A stretch of 10,459 bases of DNA from Bacteroidales bacterium (GTDB taxonomy: Bacteria; Bacteroidota; Bacteroidia; Bacteroidales; UBA7960). Below are positions 6,071 through 10,459 of this stretch, in pieces. A program made the position numbers and the translations under genes. Where the stretch lies: contig SKSI01000119.1 in NCBI GenBank assembly GCA_007123065.1, positions 1 through 10,459 of the forward strand, written 5' to 3'. Numbering within the stretch: the first letter of the stretch is position 1; every line of letters starts with the position of its first letter. The notes under the pieces are model-generated. The model was not told the origin of the DNA. It searched no databases and was given only the letters and a program-made list of their open reading frames with translations.

Positions 6071-8677
6071 ATGAGAAATATCTGTATTCTATTCACTTCA
6101 CTTTTTATTCTTCCTTCGGCCATGTCCGCCAATGAGCGGGTTATGATATCGGAATGGCTGACCACACCTGCGCTGGAAGTTCATTATCCTGCATTTCATA
6201 ATACTGCTGACGTTTCCGGAAACACTTTTGCGGATCGGCAATTATTGACACACAGTCATTTTTCTTTTGATGATGAATATTTTCCTGTTGATGGCAAACG
6301 GCTGGCGTGGAAACAAAATCGTGAAGTTTCTTGGGAACGCCAGCTAACCGATGGGGAGGGATTATTGCTTATAGCAACACATGAGGCAAACGATCAACCT
6401 GAAATTGCATACGTTGCAACATACATCCACACGGAAAGATGGCTGGAAGTAAAGCTTGAGCTTCAAAGCCCCTATCTTTTTCAGGCTTCTTTGAATGGGG
6501 AACCAATCGGTGTCAAAACAAATATTGATAATGATGCTGAACAGATTGGACATATTGAACACACTTTGAAACTTCCCCGCGGCACCCATTTGTTGTTACT
6601 TAAAATGTTGCGTCCTCCCAACACGGAACTGCCCTGGACGCTTCAGGGCAGGATAAAGCTGGAGGAAGGATTTAAAGCATCTGACATATTGGCAAATATA
6701 TCTCCCAAGGGGATTAAAAACATCCTGCACTTTATGGATGGCATCAAGATCAGCAGCATTCAGCCTTCACCGGATGGCAGCATGTACGCTGTACGATACA
6801 GGCGCAGCCTCCCTCCTTCAGACAGAAGTGAAAACTGGACCGAGATCAGGCGCACGGGAGACAACAAGCTCGTACACTCATTCAGGCATTCCAACGCATC
6901 GCGCGTGAGCTGGCTACCCTTTACCAACGCTGTGAGTTATACCAATGTCAGAGACGGAAAAACAAGCATACACTGGCATCATATGGAAACGGGCGAAAAG
7001 CGTATCCTGAAGGAAGATATCGCCGACTTTGCCGGCATGAGTTGGTCGCCCGAAGAAAGCTTTATTGTGTATTCCGTCAGAGAAACCCACACAGCCCTGA
7101 GTGAAGGGATTCATCACGTGCTGGGCATGCAGGACCGTCAGGCACATTTTCGTAACAGAAGTTTTTTATACAAACTGGATATAGCTTCAGGTGTGAGCAC
7201 CCGTCTTACATTTGGCAACCTTTCAACCTCACTACACGACATTTGTCCGTTCGGGGAGCGCATCATCTTCAGTCAATCAAAACCGGATTATCTTGAAAGA
7301 CCCTATTACAAGCATCATTATTTTATGATGAATATGGAAACGATGGAGGTTGATACCCTGATAGCAGATAAAAGGTGGAACGTATCATTCAGATTTTCCC
7401 CTGACGGATGGTATCTGCTGGCCACGGGCGGCCCGTCAGCCTTCGACAGAATTGGTGAAAACATGCCGGAAGGGATGATTGCCAACAATTATGACACACA
7501 GGCGTTCATTCTTTCGCTAAGGGATGGAAATATCAATCCGGTCACATTTGATTTTAACCCTTCCATCGTGAGTGCCTACTGGCATTACACAGATAACCAT
7601 GTATATTTTCTGACCGGAGTCGAGGACTACCGTAGGTTGTTTCGCTACGATGTCCGAAGGGCCAGGTTCGAAGAGATTGAAACGGAGACAGACTACATAA
7701 GCAGCATCAGCTTCGCCTCCAATGCGCGCACCGCTATTTTTATTGGAAACAAGGTTAATGCACCACCACAGGCATTTGTTTTGAACACACGCAACGACAG
7801 ATCTGCCGTTCTGGAAGATCCGGATGCCAGACGATACCGTCACGTTGCATTTGGAGAGGTACATAACTGGCGTTTTGAAGCATCCAGTGGAGTTGAAATC
7901 AAAGGACGGTATTACCTTCCACCCGACTTTGATCCGGAACAAAGTTATCCTCTGATCGTTTATCAATATGGTGGAACAAATCCTGTAAGCAGAACCTTTG
8001 GCGGGCGTTACCCGCTTAACCTGTGGGCAGGGAACGGATATATTGTTTACGTTTTGCAACCGAGTGGAGCAACGGGCTTCGGACAGGAATTTTCAGCTGC
8101 TCATGTCAATAATTGGGGAAAAACTGTTGCCGATGAGATTATTGAGGGGACCCGGAAGTTTCTTGAAGCACATCCTTATGCGGATCCGGAACGGGTTGGT
8201 GTAGCGGGTGCTTCTTATGGAGGCTTTATGACTATGCTGCTACTCTCCCACACGGATATTTTCGCGACAGGCATTTCGCATGCAGGGATAAGCAACATCT
8301 CTTCCTACTGGGGTGATGGCTATTGGGGTTACAGCTACAGTGCCGAGGCCACGGCAAGAAGCTTTCCATGGGACAGACCAGACATTTACATAGACCAGAG
8401 TCCGCTCTTCCGTGCTGATAAAATCCATACACCACTGCTGCTGCTGACAGGCGACGGCGACACCAATGTACCACCGGGAGAGAGCATTCAGATGTATACG
8501 GCTCTGAAGCTCCTCGACAGACCGGTCGAGCTGGTTCTCATCGAAGGGGAAAACCATCACATCCTCACCTACAACAGACGGCTGAAATGGCACGATGCCA
8601 TTATGGCCTGGTGGGACAAACACCTGAAAGGTGAGCCGGAGTGGTGGAACGAACAGTTCCCGGAGAAAAACTTTTAA
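6071..8677 (+). CDS. Secreted S9-family (prolyl oligopeptidase-type) serine peptidase
   Basis: An 868-residue exported serine peptidase that most likely cleaves oligopeptides, perhaps as a dipeptidyl or acyl peptidase. The start at 6071 gives a signal peptide, MRNICILFTSLFILPSAMSA, with a likely cut near residue 20; a GTG at 6047 would put eight extra residues before it and is less likely. The middle (about 200-600) has repeated strand patterns such as SSIQPSPDGSMYAVRY and SWSPEESFIVYSV, as in the beta-propeller of the family. From about 610 comes an alpha/beta-hydrolase domain with YYLPPDFDPEQSYPLIVYQYGG. Its triad is S715 (GASYGG), D797 (GDGDTNVPP) and H829 (GENHHI). I recognise no motif in residues 21-200. 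There is no T9SS tail, so export probably ends in the periplasm or by lipid-free release. It is divergent from glyA and convergent with the pseudogene at 8700. The substrate cannot be named. Confidence 0.93.
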   Translation: MRNICILFTSLFILPSAMSANERVMISEWLTTPALEVHYPAFHNTADVSGNTFADRQLLTHSHFSFDDEYFPVDGKRLAWKQNREVSWERQLTDGEGLLLIATHEANDQPEIAYVATYIHTERWLEVKLELQSPYLFQASLNGEPIGVKTNIDNDAEQIGHIEHTLKLPRGTHLLLLKMLRPPNTELPWTLQGRIKLEEGFKASDILANISPKGIKNILHFMDGIKISSIQPSPDGSMYAVRYRRSLPPSDRSENWTEIRRTGDNKLVHSFRHSNASRVSWLPFTNAVSYTNVRDGKTSIHWHHMETGEKRILKEDIADFAGMSWSPEESFIVYSVRETHTALSEGIHHVLGMQDRQAHFRNRSFLYKLDIASGVSTRLTFGNLSTSLHDICPFGERIIFSQSKPDYLERPYYKHHYFMMNMETMEVDTLIADKRWNVSFRFSPDGWYLLATGGPSAFDRIGENMPEGMIANNYDTQAFILSLRDGNINPVTFDFNPSIVSAYWHYTDNHVYFLTGVEDYRRLFRYDVRRARFEEIETETDYISSISFASNARTAIFIGNKVNAPPQAFVLNTRNDRSAVLEDPDARRYRHVAFGEVHNWRFEASSGVEIKGRYYLPPDFDPEQSYPLIVYQYGGTNPVSRTFGGRYPLNLWAGNGYIVYVLQPSGATGFGQEFSAAHVNNWGKTVADEIIEGTRKFLEAHPYADPERVGVAGASYGGFMTMLLLSHTDIFATGISHAGISNISSYWGDGYWGYSYSAEATARSFPWDRPDIYIDQSPLFRADKIHTPLLLLTGDGDTNVPPGESIQMYTALKLLDRPVELVLIEGENHHILTYNRRLKWHDAIMAWWDKHLKGEPEWWNEQFPEKNF

Positions 8678-8699
8678 TCAGGCAAGCCAGGAAATGGTG

Positions 8700-9299
8700 T
8701 TATTCAAACTCCTCATCAAACAGCTGTCTGAATTGGTTGGTGTTTTCATCTGAATCACGATAATTCTCGCAACGGGGAAAATAATCAGCAATGTACTCCT
8801 GTTCCTGTCTGAGCAGATTCATCTGCTGGGAGGGACTGAGTACTTCACTATTCCTGATCATATCCATATCGTTCAGAAATAGCTCAAGGAATTCACATCC
8901 TCGTGCTATGTCGACGTATTTATAAAAACTGATTTCAATAATATAGTTCAGGGATTCCATTCGCATTTCTAGTGTCGTGTCAATGCTACTGTGTCGGTTA
9001 AGTCGCAGAGATTTTTTCCCAGATCAAAAAAGAAAATCTGCGCATAGCCTTAGCTACGTAAAGGTTTTATTTTGAAGATATGAGGAAAAAGATCAAGACT
9101 TGGGCCGGCTAAAGTAGTGTTGACATGACACTAGATGCCTTCGCGAATCAATATCTACCGGTATGGTATTGACAACAATCATAAATTCCTGCAGAGCATC
9201 CTGATAACGGCCGTTATTGTAATTTCTTTCTGCCGAGCTGTAGTTTATCCTTGCAACACGCGAAGCACCATTTTCTTGCCCGATAAGCTCTACAGGAAT
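8700..9299 (-). pseudogene. Broken TPR-like gene split by a MITE
   Basis: Two reading-frame pieces on the minus strand belong together. The upstream piece (9299-9132) encodes IPVELIGQENG, then RVARINYSSAERNYNNGRY and QDALQEFMIVVNTIP, which look like one tetratricopeptide helix pair, and ends in RRHL. The downstream piece (8969-8700) begins EMRMESLNYII, is rich in helix-forming residues and ends FRQLFDEEFE before a TAA. Removing the element at 8972-9131 with one TA copy joins CTA to GAA and restores one open frame of about 145 codons. With the element in place, translation enters it and stops at TGA (9095-9093). The upstream piece also lacks a start: an in-frame TGA lies at 9314-9312, and no ATG occurs on this strand between 9300 and 9400. 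The gene is therefore damaged at its 5' end too. An independent small gene starting at 8966 is possible but less likely. The function is unknown. Confidence 0.75.
8972..9131. mobile_element. MITE with Tc1/mariner-IS630-type ends
   Basis: A 160-bp non-coding element bounded by imperfect 19-bp terminal inverted repeats: GTGTCGTGTCAATGCTACT at 8972-8990 and, read inward from the right end, GTGTCATGTCAACACTACT at 9131-9113 (16 of 19 identical). Both ends are flanked by TA within CTAG (8969-8972 and 9131-9134). This is what insertion into the TA of a CTAG target with TA duplication gives, as is known for IS630-type transposases. An internal hairpin pairs CGCAGA-GA-TTTT (9004-9015, two-base bulge) with AAAATCTGCG (9033-9042). 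No transposase is encoded, so it would need one supplied by a related full-length element elsewhere in the genome. Confidence 0.82.
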
Positions 9300-9367
9300 A
9301 AAAAAATATAATCAGTTAAATAATACCAAATTCAAGACAAAAAACCCTTCGTTAGACCGGTCAAATT

Positions 9368-9399
9368 AAACAGCAAACTTGTTTTAACGCTGTTTTTTT
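9368..9399. terminator. Possible bidirectional terminator after T9SS gene
   Basis: AAACAGC at 9368-9374 pairs with GCTGTTT at 9389-9395 around a 14-nt loop. On the plus strand the stem ends in seven T (9393-9399). On the minus strand it is followed by TTTAATTT, about 75 nt after the stop of the gene ending at 9473. The stem has only three G/C pairs, so it is weak. The rest of 9312-9472 is AT-rich and I see no gene in it. Confidence 0.4.
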
Positions 9400-9472
9400 G
9401 ATAGGTAAATCCCATAAACTGATTCCCAATAAAACAAAAGGAACCAATATATTCAAATGTTCAGGTATCAAA

Positions 9473-10459
9473 TCATTTCAGAATCTGTATCCGGACGGCC
9501 TTCAACCCATTCGCCGTAACCAACTGCAAGATGTAAACACCATCACCCAGCGTGGAAACATCCAGTGATTGCTGTTCTTCACCACCTTTTTCTTCCAAAA
9601 CAACACGTCCGTAAATATCAAGCAAACGAAACTCTTTCACTACAATGTCCGAATCTATATATACAACAGAACTAGCTGGATTGGGATAAATATTGATACT
9701 GAAAAATTCCGGTGTTTTAATAAACGTATCATCAATGATCATTTCAACAAACACCTCAATGTAGTCGTCAATAATCTCTAACATCCCTTCATACTCAAAG
9801 TATCCGTCACGATTGACCTTGAAGTCATACATACCGGGTAACATATCCGTAAACACATAAACCCCGGCCATATGTTCGTCGCCGTTGATCGTGATAACAG
9901 CATCATATATTGCAGCACCATCAAAAGCATCTACAACAACAAAGCTTAATGTGTAAGTGTCGATGGCAAAATGGGCTGTTACGGAAACATCGTCCTGCAC
10001 GTTCGTGTCGGTTCTGGGATTGTCCATTACCGCATCACTCCAACCCGTGAAGGAGTAACCGGGATCGGCAATTGCTTCAACAGGGGTGCCGTCGCCGCCG
10101 TGCGCCACCTCCTGAAAGGTTTCTCCCGTCAAAGAGCCGTTTCCCCCGGCAGTGTATTCAAGTGTATAGGTATTGATGGCAAATACCGCAACCAAATTAC
10201 GGTCTGCCTCGGCCGTAAAGATATATTCAGCATCGGTGGAGACAACCGCGCCGGACTCTTCCCACGCAATGAAATGATAGCCCGTGTTCGGGATGGCCGT
10301 GACGGTTACGGAAATGCCGTGCTCGTAAGTGCCGCCGCCGGTTACCGTGCCATAGTCACCGTTGTTGGCAGTGACAGTTATCATATAGGTGTTGATGGCA
10401 AAATGGGCTGTTACGGAAACATCGTCCTGCACGTTCGTGTCGGTTCTGGGATTGTCCAT
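9473..10459 (-). CDS. T9SS-secreted InlB-type repeat surface protein, C-terminal part
   Basis: The last 328 residues of a large exported protein; the 5' part lies beyond the window, so the Met at the window edge is internal. Residues 1-19 end one repeat. Residues 20-92 and 93-163 are two related modules of 73 and 71 residues, each starting FAINTY and containing a GYxFxxW core (GYHFIAW, GYSFTGW). They resemble divergent InlB B-repeat (Listeria-Bacteroides) domains of bacterial surface proteins. Residues 164-243 form a different beta-rich domain with ITINGDEHMAGVYVF and GMYDFKVNRDGYF, like carboxypeptidase-regulatory or PEGA-type folds. The end (about 253-328) is a T9SS sorting domain with INIYPNPASS (255-264), LLDIYGRVV and GDGVYILQL. 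Such a tail directs transport across the outer membrane and is normally cut off on anchoring. A role in adhesion or an enzyme in the missing part cannot be told apart. Confidence 0.9.
   Translation of the reverse strand: MDNPRTDTNVQDDVSVTAHFAINTYMITVTANNGDYGTVTGGGTYEHGISVTVTAIPNTGYHFIAWEESGAVVSTDAEYIFTAEADRNLVAVFAINTYTLEYTAGGNGSLTGETFQEVAHGGDGTPVEAIADPGYSFTGWSDAVMDNPRTDTNVQDDVSVTAHFAIDTYTLSFVVVDAFDGAAIYDAVITINGDEHMAGVYVFTDMLPGMYDFKVNRDGYFEYEGMLEIIDDYIEVFVEMIIDDTFIKTPEFFSINIYPNPASSVVYIDSDIVVKEFRLLDIYGRVVLEEKGGEEQQSLDVSTLGDGVYILQLVTANGLKAVRIQILK
9962..10027 (-). repeat. 66-bp exact repeat, inner copy
   Basis: This 66-bp stretch is identical to 10394-10459, 432 bp (144 codons) away in the same frame. 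It encodes the end of one repeat module, from MDNPRTDTNV to the start of FAI. The copies diverge just after it (AIDTYT against AINTYM), so the identity may mark recent duplication or gene conversion. Confidence 0.95.
10394..10459 (-). repeat. 66-bp exact repeat, edge copy
   Basis: Second copy of the 66-bp unit at 9962-10027. It runs into the window edge, so its true length upstream is not visible. The 432-bp spacing equals two protein modules (73 + 71 residues), so the gene probably grew by copying module pairs. Confidence 0.95.

Noticed and set aside
7517..8059. 180-codon minus-strand frame inside the peptidase gene
   Set aside because: It is fully antisense to conserved propeller and hydrolase sequence, with no recognisable features.

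Overview
The window looks like a chromosomal piece of a Bacteroidota (probably Bacteroidales/Marinilabiliales-like) bacterium. The signs are a C-terminal type IX secretion (T9SS) sorting domain, TATTTTTG -7 promoter boxes of the Bacteroidota type (TTTG-N19-TAnnTTTG), no clear Shine-Dalgarno sequences, and the order glyA, rel, fur-type regulator, purA on one strand. That order is from memory typical of the phylum; no database was searched.

Layout. 1-1339 (-): purA, 3' end outside the window, with its own promoter and an AT-rich leader hairpin. 1540-2016 (-): Fur-family regulator, preceded by overlapping palindromes. 2120-4366 (-): long bifunctional RelA/SpoT-type (p)ppGpp enzyme, whose ATG directly touches a 14-copy hexanucleotide tandem repeat. 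4529-4593: a 16-bp inverted repeat. 4603-5883 (-): glyA. 5884-6070: divergent promoter region. 6071-8677 (+): secreted S9 (prolyl oligopeptidase-type) peptidase. 8700-9299 (-): remnant of a TPR-like gene split by a 160-bp MITE at 8972-9131. 9312-9472: intergenic, with one hairpin. 9473-10459 (-): C-terminal part of a large repeat-containing T9SS-secreted surface protein.

How the genes relate. GlyA supplies one-carbon units for purine synthesis, PurA makes the AMP precursor from IMP using GTP, and Rel makes and removes (p)ppGpp from GTP/GDP. The left half is thus a purine/stringent-response neighbourhood with a metal-dependent regulator inside it. The right half is envelope and secretion related and shows genome flux: a MITE, a broken gene and near-identical internal repeats. 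No complete new defence or mobile system is visible. The most notable signals are the MITE-split gene, which can be rejoined in frame by removing the element, and the hexamer tract against the rel start codon.
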